This document shows positions 43,968 through 54,199 of a DNA stretch of 64,000 bases, one piece after another. Location: contig CM056874.1 of assembly GCA_029876055.1 (NCBI GenBank), positions 3,782,001-3,846,000 on the forward strand, read 5' to 3'. The position numbers were made by a program, and so were the translations under genes. The notes beneath the pieces were generated by a model. It saw only the letters and a program-made list of their open reading frames with translations. It was not told the origin of the DNA and made no database searches. Each line of letters begins with the position of its first letter. Position 1 is the first letter of the stretch. Source of the DNA: Madurella fahalii. Taxonomy: Eukaryota; Ascomycota; Sordariomycetes; Sordariales.

Positions 43968-46407
43968 TTGTTCCGTCTTTTCGCTGCTGCGGGATGTATG
44001 GAGGTGAAAATAAATTGGGAGCCGAAATTGTTCGTATCTGGTATGTAGCTGTGTCACGTGTGTCTGGGTGACTTCGTGTATCGATGGATTGGCGATCAAG
44101 GAAAGAAAGAATTGTGGATGTCCCTGAATGCGGGATAATAAGTCGGAAGGTTTCGGCAGATGCCTCTGTTGGGAAGTTACCCGGGAAGTTTCCGGGAAGC
44201 GCCAGTGTCTCGGGCTCAGGACAGGTTCACGGCTTGGCGGCAATTTACCTTCCCAGGGTGTGCATGGTAAGCAGCTATAATAGTAACGACCTCGCTTCTC
44301 TGAGACATGAGTCGGCACCCTAAGGTGTAGAAGCATACTGAACACCGAGCACCCAGTCCTCTAAGCACGGAATATCCTTGGGTATCGAGCTTCAGCCGAC
44401 TGCTCGTACAGATACAGGCCGTAACACGAGAATACCTTGGTGCGGGAAGCAACAGCGTGCGTTGCTGTGGGAAACCGGACCTTCAAGGCTGAGTAGAAAA
44501 TGGAATAGCGTTAGCGAAGAGAGAGTCCAATCTCACTAGGCGGGTGTCAGCAACCAGCTTCTCTCGACCCAAGATATGAAAAGTAATAGAAAAGCCAGAC
44601 ATATGCACTTGCAGGCGACTACCTCAGGCGCATTACCTTGGGACGAGCCTAGCAACTGTCCGAAGAGAAGTTTGTTGCGAGCCGAACAGATGTGATGAGA
44701 TATCAGAGCTGCAGACTACTTTTGGGCTTGGAAGTCTAAATTGACGTCGCGTTTTCCCACGTTTGCGAGCTCGCACAAGAACTTTGGGCGGTATAAGTTT
44801 GTGTGTGAGATGTGGCCCAAAGTGGATGGCTATGGCATCGCGCCGCTGGATTCGGCGAAGGATTCCGGGGAGGCAGCAAAACCGAAGCACGCAGCCACCT
44901 ACCTGACCCAGGTAACGGACTACCTCTTTAGCCTATGACATCCTAAGATGGTTTGCAGCTTGCCTGAGGACCTTAACTTGCCGGTAATAGAAAGTGATGG
45001 GCGCTTGCAAACCTGCGTTTTTGCCCGTCTATACTGAGCCGTCATTACTAACGGTCTCGCTTGGTATCCGTATTTAGAAACTACTGGTCTTCACACACCC
45101 AGCGGCAAGGCTCTGAACCCAGTGGTCAGCGGCACCAGAGGTGAACTAGAGCTTGTCAGGAAACCATAAATGACCTAGGATAACACTCAGAAAGCCGGGT
45201 CCGAAGCTGGTTCGCCTGAAAGAGCTCAACTGTTTTCCGAAGGCGGTTCTGCCAAGCCTGGACATTTCTAAGGCCAATACAAAGTTAACATCAATTCAGG
45301 GAGAATATCTTGTAACGACAGCAAACCTACCTACTCTTCAGCACGACGAGGGGATAGTCCTCGAGTGGTTAAGGAGATCAAGGTGTCATAACTGGTAGTA
45401 CGAGATATCCCTCGGCATCAAATCCAGCTCAGTCACGACAGCCATCGACCACAAGCCCCCCAACATCACGATTGCCCAATCCTCTAGCTGCAGGTGAATT
45501 TCTCACTTAAACATAAAAGAAACCCCAGTCATAAGGAACACCGCCCTAGGGATCAAGAGGTTGGAAACTGGGATAACTCGGAGTTCTCTATACCTGAGGA
45601 CAGAGTATATCCCTTCTGTCAGCCTTCGAGATCGTGCTGTCTCTTCTGACAGTCCTTAGCTTACACACACTATCATCGACGTAAGAACAGCAAAAAGAAT
45701 CTTGTATGTCATAACCTTGGGCCTCTTTCATAGTTTTCCCTTACGCATTTATGGATTTCCTCTTCAGCCTACCCGCCGAAAAAGCCCGTGAATTGGATAA
45801 CGTTATAAATCCTAGTGTTGACATACGCTGCATCCCAAGAGCATGTACATGAGTCTATTCCTGTTTGGCAAACCGGGCCTGGAGCGTCCAAAGACTTGGA
45901 TATTTTACGTGTTAGTCAGTTGTCTAATTGTGTCCAAAGAAGACGAGGAAAATTCTAAGAATGGCGTTGAGAGGTTGCGTGCGTATATAGACGGGCAGGC
46001 GGATCAGTAACAATTAGCGGTGCAATGTTTAGTTGATAATGTCGTTATCGGGGTGGACTGGTTGCGTATCTGGTATACCAAGGAGTGTGGTAAATCGAAA
46101 CGGGAGGGTATTAGCGGTGGATGCGGTGTATAGTATGACCTTTTATTGTGGATAGGGTGGGAATTTCGTTGTGAAGGATGACAATAAATTTGTCAAGCGG
46201 ATGGTGGATGTTAAAGAGGAAGGTTATTTCTGAAGGATGTGATGGGTGTGTACGATAAGGGGGTTGTGGATAGGGGCGAGGAGGTAGAGATTTCGAGACT
46301 GCAGGTTGCGGCGTTCCACGACTATGAGAACTTTGACAACAACCCGGCGTTCAAGATGGGAATCAAGTCGGCGGGTAACTGAACGGGCAGTGTGCGTTGA
46401 TAGAGGC
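43968..46407. other. Long gene-poor stretch
   Basis: No intact gene is supported. It contains the coding relic at about 46120-46381 listed separately. A tRNA-like D-arm motif at about 45350 was examined and rejected. Confidence 0.45.
46120..46381 (+). pseudogene. Degenerate coding relic (secreted-protein-like?)
   Basis: The plus strand reads SMTFYCG, a TAG, GGNFVVKDDNKFVKRMVDVK, EEGYF. A shift of frame then gives LKDVMGVYDKGVVDRGEEVE, ISRLQVAAFHDYENFDNNPA and FKMGIKSAGN with a stop at 46381. Both halves look like one former protein broken by a nonsense codon and an indel. Family not recognised. Confidence 0.35.
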
Positions 46408-48369
46408 TCATATAACATAAAACGTCATGGAGTCGATCAAATCCTCACAATAAAGCTCATCAACCATCTCGCCACCCATGATTCCACCCACATACGATGC
46501 CCCGACTAAGGAGTAGACACCAATGTCCACACCATCCACTTGGATAGATCGACTAGCCGTGCGTAAGACAAATGGCACAGGCGACCCAAACCAAAGGGCC
46601 AAGACATCTCCAGGACGACCATCCACAATACAGGTACCAACAAACCCGTTGTGTGTCGTAAAAAAGGCGCGTGAGCCAACACTTTGCCCCAAGGATTCCT
46701 CATACTCGTTGGTAGGTTTGCGACTACTGCCAGAGGGGAGATCTTTCTTAGAGAGTAGAGCCCGGTACATATCTTCGTAGGTCTCTGGTGGGGTTTCATG
46801 TCCCGACATCCAGCGCCTGTTACAGATGAGAGTCCTCCATAGGGGTTCTTTTCTTTTGAAGCAATCCATCAAAGATGCAACGAGGGGTTTTGCTTCCTGA
46901 AAACTGCAAAGTCGCTGCTTTGCGGCTTCTGCAACAGACTCGATGTGAGGAAGCCGGAGCACCAGCTCACCGAGGGTCTTTCCTAACGGGATGACCTCGT
47001 CAATAACATCGACGAATAGACCTTCCACGCGGAGCGTTCGTTTGTCTGGTAAGCGTCGTCCGTTTCTACACTGGGCCCCAGCACCGGATGCACTCATGAT
47101 TTCCGGTGGGTAGAATTGCATCCCTGCGGGCTGTGTCGCTGTTTCGGCGGTTTGGCACGACAAGTCTGGGACCCAGGATGGGAAACTATTGATTGATGAC
47201 TTGCCAGGAAGAAATACCCCCGAGAGGAAATACGGACCCTCTCCCCGAGAGAAGATGTGTGATACCGCATCAGAGTAGACTTCCCATACTGGCTTGCGAT
47301 AGTTGATCGGAATGGGGATGCTGTAAGGTTCTGATGTTTCGTCCGGCGAGAGGAGACCGAGGAGGCCGTAGACTTTGTCTCTAGGGTTCGTTGACTGCGA
47401 TGTTCTCGACAGAATGAGCAGTCTTCTCAGGCTCTCGCCGCCCTTGGAGCGCCTTGAGTTGAGGAGGTCATCCAAAACGTCCAACTTGATTTTGGCGAGA
47501 AGCTCGACTGTGCCTTCCTCAGGTGCTGATTCCACTTCCGTGCCGTTTTGAGCCCTCAAGCCGTCATCTTGGCGCTTGAGTACTGGTCTCCTGACGAAGG
47601 CCCTACCCAACTCGGTGAACATATCCCGTGCTATGGCCTTCCAGGCATTCATGAGTGCCGACCACGGTACCCTCCTCCAACCGCAGACAACCAAAGGATC
47701 GGTCTTGGCCATGGCCAATTCCTGAAGAATCCAGACGCGGGAGAACCAAGGTCGAGAACGTGAATCTGACAGGCTGAAGAAGAAATGGGCACATTGGTGC
47801 ATCATATTCTTCCTCTTTTCCCTAAGGTTCTCATCTTGAAGATCGCCCTTGATGTTGTCCAGTTCTTGGATCATGTCAAATACCCCATCCCTGGTAGCTT
47901 CGTCATCCTCCCCAAGCCAGATAATGACCCGCTCTGCTGATGCATAAATATCCCGCATAATTGCGACCTGCTGGCTTCGCTCATCGAGATCGGCCTGGTT
48001 GATGCAGATTGCGTCGATCCAGAAGGTCATGCAGCGGCCTGCTTCTGGCGAACGAAGATGGCGCAGAGCGGAGAAGAGGTTTGCGGTGACGGGGAAATGG
48101 ATATTGTCGAGCAGCACTGCATTTTTTGGGTCATTGGAGCTCGCCGCCTCTCCCCAGACGTAGGATAACGCGTTATAAGTGAGGGTAGTGTTAAGTTCGT
48201 GTGTTGTTATGTGGCAGTGGATGGGGTCGTCGGGTGAGCCTGGGAAAAGGGTGAGAATGCGGATCTCTCGACGTCGAGGGTCGATCGGGGTGTAGAAAAA
48301 CGCCGTGGTTGACATGTCAGAGGCGCATTTTGCGTTGAGTGCTGTTGCGCAGCGTTGTGTCGTTGGCAT
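46408..48369 (-). CDS. HET-domain (heterokaryon incompatibility) protein
   Basis: Single exon, 653 aa from ATG 48369; a second ATG at 48315 (MSTTAFFYTPIDPRRREIRI) begins where HET proteins usually begin and is an equally good start. The HET domain (PF06985) is complete: YNALSYVWGEA, FWIDAICINQADLDERSQQV, IMRDIYASAERVIIWLGEDD, RPWFSRVWILQELAMA, and later NPRDKVYGLLGLLSPDE. The C-terminal half contains the region typical of standalone HET proteins, including a final EMVDELYCEDLIDSMTFYVI. HET proteins trigger regulated cell death in non-self recognition. No NACHT, ankyrin or TPR module follows. It sits between gene-poor, repeat-rich DNA on both sides, a common setting for such genes. Confidence 0.92.
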   Translation of the reverse strand: MPTTQRCATALNAKCASDMSTTAFFYTPIDPRRREIRILTLFPGSPDDPIHCHITTHELNTTLTYNALSYVWGEAASSNDPKNAVLLDNIHFPVTANLFSALRHLRSPEAGRCMTFWIDAICINQADLDERSQQVAIMRDIYASAERVIIWLGEDDEATRDGVFDMIQELDNIKGDLQDENLREKRKNMMHQCAHFFFSLSDSRSRPWFSRVWILQELAMAKTDPLVVCGWRRVPWSALMNAWKAIARDMFTELGRAFVRRPVLKRQDDGLRAQNGTEVESAPEEGTVELLAKIKLDVLDDLLNSRRSKGGESLRRLLILSRTSQSTNPRDKVYGLLGLLSPDETSEPYSIPIPINYRKPVWEVYSDAVSHIFSRGEGPYFLSGVFLPGKSSINSFPSWVPDLSCQTAETATQPAGMQFYPPEIMSASGAGAQCRNGRRLPDKRTLRVEGLFVDVIDEVIPLGKTLGELVLRLPHIESVAEAAKQRLCSFQEAKPLVASLMDCFKRKEPLWRTLICNRRWMSGHETPPETYEDMYRALLSKKDLPSGSSRKPTNEYEESLGQSVGSRAFFTTHNGFVGTCIVDGRPGDVLALWFGSPVPFVLRTASRSIQVDGVDIGVYSLVGASYVGGIMGGEMVDELYCEDLIDSMTFYVI

Positions 48370-49312
48370 AAACACCGATTCTATGTGTTGTAATAGCAAA
48401 TGGGGGAGAATGAAATGGTAGCATTATGGATGTGATACAAGTCTGCATCACGGGACTCGAGAGCTCTTGGCAAGCTCCGCCAAGTGTTGCACTGCCATGC
48501 TCAAGCACCCTCACCAACTCCTAGTCATCCACACCACCATCTGCGGCCTTGCTTAGGCGCTACTTAGGCGTTACTCAGGACATGATTAAGAATCCACTGA
48601 ACCTAGCTTAGACAAGTCGTGAGAGATTAGTTTCAGGCCACCTATTTCTTAAAATCAGGACCACCCAGACCCCGCCCCTCCCTTTCCCCTAGGTTTTATA
48701 ACAACCCGGTTTAAGTCGGCATTTTAGATCCATGTCCGTCCTCTTAATCTATGCTCTCCCAGATCCTCCTTCATCTTTATTACACGAGTACCTTAAGTAA
48801 ATTCCATCATCTGCCAATCCTCTTACTTTAAGACCCTTAAAACGGGTTACTTTATTTCTATTTATCCAGTTGCCGAATACTTAACATCCTAACTAATATA
48901 GTGGCATCCAACTGTGAAAATAGACAAGAAACGGGAGACATGCTGAGATTACCGTCCATGTAGTCACTACGCCGGTCCTCGGCCCGTGGATGACAACAGG
49001 CCGGATTACAAGCTGAGCACACAGCGTCTCATAGGTCACCCCGTACTTCGCTACAGTACTCCGGAGCCATCTTCTCTTGTCTCCGATCACGGTATCGCAG
49101 GCCTACGGCAATGGGACGCGCAAAAGCACCGTCCGCGCGCCGGGATACAAAATCTCTTAAGTTAGCAGCTCTCAGCTGCTTAATAAGGATCCCCTTCGAA
49201 CATTAGTGCCGTAGGTTTTAAACAGTAAGATGGCCTATAAAAGTATGTCAAAGCGCTAATCTGTTTTGCCAACACTAGCCTGGGAGGCAGTGAGTTGGGG
49301 AAAACAGTCCCC
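48370..49312. other. Gene-poor, partly AT-rich flank of the HET gene
   Basis: AT content rises at about 48640-48900. No gene is recognised. Confidence 0.45.
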
Positions 49313-49720
49313 AGAGGGCAGGGTCCCTCTGATCAGAGGGACACAGTTGCTAGGATGGTGCCCAGGGGCTGGAACTTGCCGTGGGCCCATTTTTCTTTCG
49401 CACCATAAGTAGGGCCGTCCTGGCCATTGCTCCTTAGACAGGACAATCAATTCAGTACTTTTCTCCACACTTGTTGCAAGCTCAATTGACGAGCTCTCCC
49501 TGCGTGCAAAGCGATCTCCCTCTGATCAGAGGGAGCTCTATCTGCACATGTTGTTTTGACCTTGTTTAGGCTGCAGGGACCCGATTTGTGGTGGTGTCGC
49601 CTGGCCTGTCTTGTCTATCTTGTCTGTCGGGCATTTGGCCGTCTTTGCCCTCCCCCTTGTTTTTGGTGGGTATGTGGGTGTAGATGTGTGTTTCTGCACC
49701 ATTTCAGCAGTGGCCTACAA
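49313..49720 (+). repeat. Palindrome-bearing repeat family, copy A
   Basis: About 400 bp with two perfect 20-bp palindromes, GTCCCTCTGATCAGAGGGAC (49323-49342) and CTCCCTCTGATCAGAGGGAG (49516-49535). It shares long blocks with copy B: GGGAGCTGGAACTT-like, ATTGCTCCTTAGACAGG, GCGTGCAAAGCGA, TGTTGTTTTGACCTTGT, GGCTGCAGGGACCC, and GTGGGTGTAGATGTGTGTTT near the end. Same orientation as copy B 1.3 kb away. Could be an LTR, solo LTR or non-autonomous element. Confidence 0.65.
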
Positions 49721-50217
49721 TCACTACAGTAGTCTAGCTCCTGTAATCTAATGGAGTTTAGCATTTTCGTTAAGGCGGTGTTTAGGAAAGTTAAGACGGA
49801 GAAGTATATGTTTACCGGAGACAAGAACGCGGGATTTGAAGGAAACGGGCGATGTACTTCAAACCCCCGTACTCAAGAGGAATAGAAATGTGAAGAATAA
49901 GGTATTATTGTCCATTTTCGACAGCTGAAGTAATTCCCAACCTACTGCGGTATAGCCTTGCCGAATGTGGTAATTAGGTGAGCAAATCTTGATCGGGACC
50001 TAAGCAAGTCCTGAGTGAAGGCGAGCAGCTACGAGAGTTGACCCTAAGTATTGCCGCGCTCTTTCTCCTCAAGACAGGGGTTGCGGACTTTGATTATCTA
50101 GCTTCGCTAGCTCCGAAACTGCTCATTTATTCTACTGATCGGCAACTAAACACTCCCAACTCCAGTGCAAAACGAACAAGGCCCAGAAGTAGGGTGCCCG
50201 CTTCTTCTTCCGTACGG

Positions 50218-50595
50218 CTAGCACCGCTCTTTGAACTGCTTTGGCGACGCTAATAGTACACAGCCCGACACAGAACCTACTCCCTCAATGTTAGATAGAA
50301 GCGCGGCAAACAGCTCTTCTATAAAATCCTTCCCCACCGCATCTGAGTATTTCCACAAGGTACCGAGGGCTGAATTCACCCCTGCAAGCATAAGCATTGG
50401 AAGCAACCCTGTCGTCTCCTCCCCTGCACTGACCTCCTGTTCTGCGGATTCACAGGCAATCATAATAAAATGCACGACCTCGAGACAACATGCCTTTAGG
50501 ATTTCACGGGCGGTAAGGTTTCGGCTAGACAAGTTGGTGTTATCGTCTGGATTTAGGATCAGGGCTGGTTTCAGCGGATCGGAGGCATTGAACAC
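50218..50595 (-). pseudogene. CHAT-domain (caspase-like protease) fragment
   Basis: The 125-codon frame reads VFNASDPLKPALIL, NLTAREILK, VHFIMIACESAEQEVSAGEE, GLLPMLMLAGVNSALGTLWK and DFIEELFAALL. This is the second half of the CHAT domain, including the Cys of the ACxSA motif. Upstream of NASDPLKPA, stop codons (TAG TAA) and then repeat copy B replace the part that should carry the catalytic His. The C-terminal part decays after SNIEG. So it is a truncated relic rather than a working gene. Full-length fungal CHAT proteins often carry TPR repeats and are linked to cell-death-type systems. Confidence 0.7.
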
Positions 50596-50624
50596 CAGTT
50601 ACTAGACCACGACGGAATCCCCGT

Positions 50625-50995
50625 AACAGTCCCTCTGATTAGAGTGCCACACTTACTAGGATGGCGCGCCGGGAGCTGGAACTTATCGTGGGCCCGTTTT
50701 TCTTCCATTGCTCCTTAGACAGGGGAATCAATTTAGCACCCTTTCCCGCACCTGTTGCAGGTTCAACTGAAGAGCTTTCTTTGCGTGCAAAGCGAACTTC
50801 CTCTGATCAGAAGGAGCTCTATCCGCACATGTTGTTTTGACCTTGTCTAGGCTGCAGGGACCCCAAATTTGTAGTAGTGTCGTCTGACCTGTCTTGTCTT
50901 AGGTATCTTGTCTGTCTGGTATTTGGCCACTTTTGCTCTCTCCCTTGTTTCAATGGGTACGTGGGTGTAGATGTGTGTTTCTGCATCATTCTAAT
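50625..50995 (+). repeat. Palindrome-bearing repeat family, copy B
   Basis: Diverged direct copy of the 49.3-kb repeat. The palindromes are decayed: 50629-50648 has GATTAGAGTG, and 50797-50816 keeps CTGATCAG at the centre. It lacks about 25 bp present in copy A after the TTTTTCTT block. Many differences are C/T or G/A, as expected from RIP. Confidence 0.65.
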
Positions 50996-51439
50996 ATTGA
51001 GACATCGCTTGTATGATTGTAGTGAGCCCTCAGGCTTCACTGAATCTCACACCCTAAGTTACGACAGCTCGCGAAACCCTCTCAAATGTCGGAATATCAC
51101 ACATAGCTACTTAGAAACATAATTTAATATAAGTTATTCTCTCAATTTCAATCCCACATAACCTTTAACTTCTAGAGTAGAACTTAAAGAACCTAGTAAA
51201 GATGATACCCGTATCTGAGAACGGAGGGATGGACAGATATCACGTGTTGATAAGATATGTAGATTAGATAGCCTCTTGAGGAAGGATTGCTCTGCGATCC
51301 GTGCGCTCTACCCACTTCACCGATTTTGGGCAATTTCCAATGGGCACTTAAGTGCCCAGAGGTGAGCTACACTCTCTTCCTCAACACCACAATTATCACA
51401 TTACCAACTTATCTACTATACTCTTGCCTTCCACGCGTT

Positions 51440-51736
51440 TAAGCGTATCAAAAGACAACGTCTTCTATTAATATAAAACCCTTTAGAATCTTATAAAGGC
51501 TCTTGTTTAGTATAATCAACTTAAAGCAGTGGTTCTTAAGCTCGATGAAGTACTTAAACTATACTATTTTATCAATCCAAACCTATGTAGGCATTGCTCT
51601 GATACTAAGTAAGTCGCTGTCCTGGATCACGATATCGGTATCAAATCCTGGCTTGATCTTACCTAGTCTTTTGCTAAACCCAAGACTCTCGGCTAACACG
51701 CTAGTTACAGCCGTTAGGGCTATATAATATAGCAGT
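51440..51736 (-). pseudogene. Amidohydrolase pseudogene, C-terminal part
   Basis: The minus strand reads YELLYYIALTAVTSVLAESL, GFSKRLGKIKPGFDTDIVIQ, DSDLLSIRAMPT, a TAG at 51583-51585, VWID, then decays into AT-rich sequence with further stops. This is the conserved C-terminal segment of fungal imidazolonepropionase-like amidohydrolases (usually PGFDADVVVWDSDPLSVGAT, Q-VWIDG). The TAG replaces a conserved Gln codon (CAG to TAG). It continues the fragment on the other side of the transposon at 51745-53868. Confidence 0.7.
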
Positions 51737-51746
51737 TCATATCTAA

Positions 51747-51790
51747 CGTATCTTATAAGCGAGATGAACATATAAGCGAGTTGAACACTT
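51747..51790 (+). repeat. Left terminal inverted repeat of the transposon
   Basis: Starts CGTATCTTATAAGCGAGATG and pairs with 53825-53868 over 44 bp with one mismatch. Confidence 0.85.
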
Positions 51791-51976
51791 ACTACTACAC
51801 TATAACAGTCAACTACAATTACAACACAACAACACTATGAACCTACTATAATTACATCAGAAACAGCTGAATCGGACTGTAACGAGAGTCTCCAGACGAA
51901 GGTCAGGAGGACCCGCCGAATGATGCTGGATGATGTCACGATACAGGATAGATAAGAACCCCGTGAGGGAACTCTC

Positions 51977-53770
51977 TCACGCGGGGCACTTCTGATCCGC
52001 AAGGATCAGTCTCTGTGTAGTCAATGACAATAGGAGGCTGTTCGTGAAGCTATCGCCCACTGATCGAACCCTTTTCGGTACTGAGAGATTGTAGTCCATC
52101 TCCCTCAACGTGTTCCCAGAACAACCCCCTTTACACAGACCCTTCTGCAGCCTCCTGGCACGTACGCGCATTATGGCCAGGCTTGCCGCACACACCACAG
52201 CACCGAACCCTCGTACGACCCCCCCTGCACCACCACCATCCTGCTCCTTTTCTTGCGCCGCCTCCCCAACCCCGGCCTTCTGGGCTAGTTGATCCTTTGC
52301 ATCTTGTACTGCAAGTGATCCTCCAAGCTGTATGCGTGTTCTTTTGGCTCTCCGGCGCTTACTAAGTACCTCGTTGGCCTTGCGGAGCGAAGAGACCTCT
52401 GACCGAAGAAGAGCGACCTCGTGCATTACAGCCATTGTACCTTTGGTAAGCTGGTCCACAGCAGCTAACATCGAAGTTGGAGAGCTATTTTGATGGTTGG
52501 CAATGCGAGTCTTGATGAGCGTTGACTGCGAGGTCGCTTCTCGAGGGTTGTGTGGTGTCTGGAAGACCCAAGGTTGTGGTGTACCGGCCCGCGAGTTCAA
52601 GGGCGTTGGTGTACAAAGCTTCACATCCAGCTTGGATATCACCCTCTCTGGATCGTACGGTACAAGGCCAGCACCTGCAAAGCCACCCTGGACATTCTTC
52701 TCTGTCATCGAGACGAAGAAGGCCTCACGGAAGCCGCAAAGGAACTCGAGCTTACTCACGTGGTTGATATACATCCGCATCAAGTCTTCAACCTGGCGAC
52801 CATACACCTTCTTCAGCGGCCCAAAGCAGCCGACATCGAGTGGCTGGAGGAGGTATGAGGAATACAGAGGCATATAGAGTGTTATAATGTTGTTCTGCTG
52901 ACAATTGAGCTCGAATTCGGTCGAGTGGTGGCTCTCGTGGCCGTCGAGGATCAACAACCGGTACTTGCCCTTTGCCCGAGGCGCTGTATAGTAGTCGAAG
53001 TGCTTGATCCAATCCAGGCCTACCGTATTGGTAGTCTAGCCATTGTCGGTTGTTGCGATACGCCAGTCAGCTGGGAGGTCGCATTCGGTATACCAGTTAG
53101 CGAGGTGGTACTGCGCGGCCAAGATGATGAACGGAGGAATGGCCCTGCCGAGTGCGTTGATGCCCTGGATTACCGTCGCCCATTCGCGGTTGCCAGGCTG
53201 GGCCAGCTTCGCCTTACTACGGCCATCCGAGGTCGTAACCACCATACCCGCGCAGATAATGCCCATCATAAACCCCGTCTCGTCGAAGTTGTAGATATCG
53301 TCATCGACAATGCCGTACTTAGCCTTGGTATTCCGTACGAGGGCAAACCAGTCGCCAATGACCTTTGGATCCTCGCACTTAGCCCTCTAGTAGTCATATC
53401 TACGCGACCAGCACGTTCGGATCTTTTCCTTGCGTTCGACGAAGTTGTGGGCCCAGAGCTTGCCGACAGGGGGCGCGTCGCGTACGCATAGAAGTTGGTT
53501 GGCCATATCTTCCACACCACGCAGTCTCGGTGGAAAAGCGCGTGCGATTAGGCCTAGTATATACTGAACTATTGCCTCCTCTTCAGAATCCGTAAGCCGA
53601 CGCGAGTTGGGTGTGGTGTCGCATCGTGCAGGCTTGCCGTCGCGTCGGTTTCGGATGGTATTGACTGTCACGTTGTAGATCTTGGCTGCGGCGCGGAGAC
53701 TAAGTTTTGGGTTCTTTTGAATAGCTTCAAGGGCTAAGATTACCCTAGATTCTCTTGAAGCCGAAGACAT
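51977..53770 (-). pseudogene. CENP-B/pogo-like DDE transposase, two nonsense codons
   Basis: One frame runs from MSSASRESRVILALEAIQKN (ATG 53770) to a stop at 51977, 598 codons, broken only by TAG at 53387-53389 and TAG at 53036-53038. Order: psq-type helix-turn-helix (LSLRAAAKIYNVTVNTIRNR), CENP-B-like domain (LTDSEEEAIVQYILGL), then the DDE core. The core shows NFDETGFMMG, TTDNG then the second TAG, LLILDGHESHHS and LQPLDVGCFGPLK. The C-terminal part is a coiled/basic region (LRSEVSSLRKANEVLSKRRR) and a Gly-rich Cys segment. The first TAG stands where a Gln codon would fit (CAG) and the second where a Trp (TGG) is usual, both RIP-type changes. Otherwise nearly intact, so a young copy. Confidence 0.85.
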
Positions 53771-53824
53771 CGTTGGGTGTGGAGGATTTTGGTTGTGGTA
53801 TGGAGAGAAGACGCGTCGCGGTCA

Positions 53825-53868
53825 AAGTGTTCAATTCGCTTATATGTTCATCTCGCTTATAAGATACG
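53825..53868 (-). repeat. Right terminal inverted repeat of the transposon
   Basis: Reverse complement of 51747-51790 with one mismatch. Confidence 0.85.
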
Positions 53869-53876
53869 TCATATCT

Positions 53877-54190
53877 CTTAGCAGCTTCTAACACCATATA
53901 CTAAGCGTTCAAGAGAGGATCATCACTGACGTAGATAGGTATTAGACCGTTGTTATTTAGGATCTTTCTAGCGTACTCGGATACCGTATTTGCTTCAGCG
54001 TTGTACCATAAGGCGTCGGCAAATAAGGCCGAGGCTGGGGACTCTCTGCCGTACATACGCTTGAGAATCTAGACGAGTCTCATAGCAAACCAAGCGATCC
54101 GTGATCTATCAACTTACCTCCGGAAGCAGATAGGTCTGGTGAGCAGGGGCTGTGGCCGTGCTCTGCATCAAGGCCTGCATGCAGGCAGGG
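53877..54190 (-). pseudogene. Amidohydrolase pseudogene, part upstream of the transposon
   Basis: The minus strand reads APAHQTYLLPE, then a likely 49-nt intron (54069-54117, GTAAGT...CTAG). It resumes ILKRMYGRESPASALFADAL, WYNAEANTVSEYARKILNNN and GLIPIYVSDDPLLNA, a TAG, YMVLEAAKRYD up to the transposon end. The order matches fungal amidohydrolases (H-x-x-x-Y-L-V-P-E, LKR-YG, GSEYA-KIL, SDNPVLNAQ). The TAG stands at the conserved Gln. The N-terminal metal-binding part is not seen to the right of about 54200, so the gene was already truncated or is too decayed. Confidence 0.7.
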
Positions 54191-54199
54191 GTCCGAATG

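Larger units (their letters stand above)
51745..53868 (-). mobile_element. pogo/Fot1-type DNA transposon with terminal inverted repeats
   Basis: A 2.1-kb element bounded by 44-bp inverted repeats (51747-51790 and 53825-53868, one mismatch) and containing one transposase frame on the minus strand. Both flanks carry TCATATCT (51737-51744 and 53869-53876), consistent with target duplication. The element splits an amidohydrolase relic. Exact ends are uncertain by two bases because the left side has an extra AA. Confidence 0.85.

Noticed and set aside
45345..45435. tRNA-like segment (TCC...AGTGGTTAAGGA D-arm and CAAATCC)
   Set aside because: The D-arm looks like a class II tRNA, but the anticodon stem, T-stem and acceptor stem do not pair, so it is at most a decayed pseudo-tRNA.
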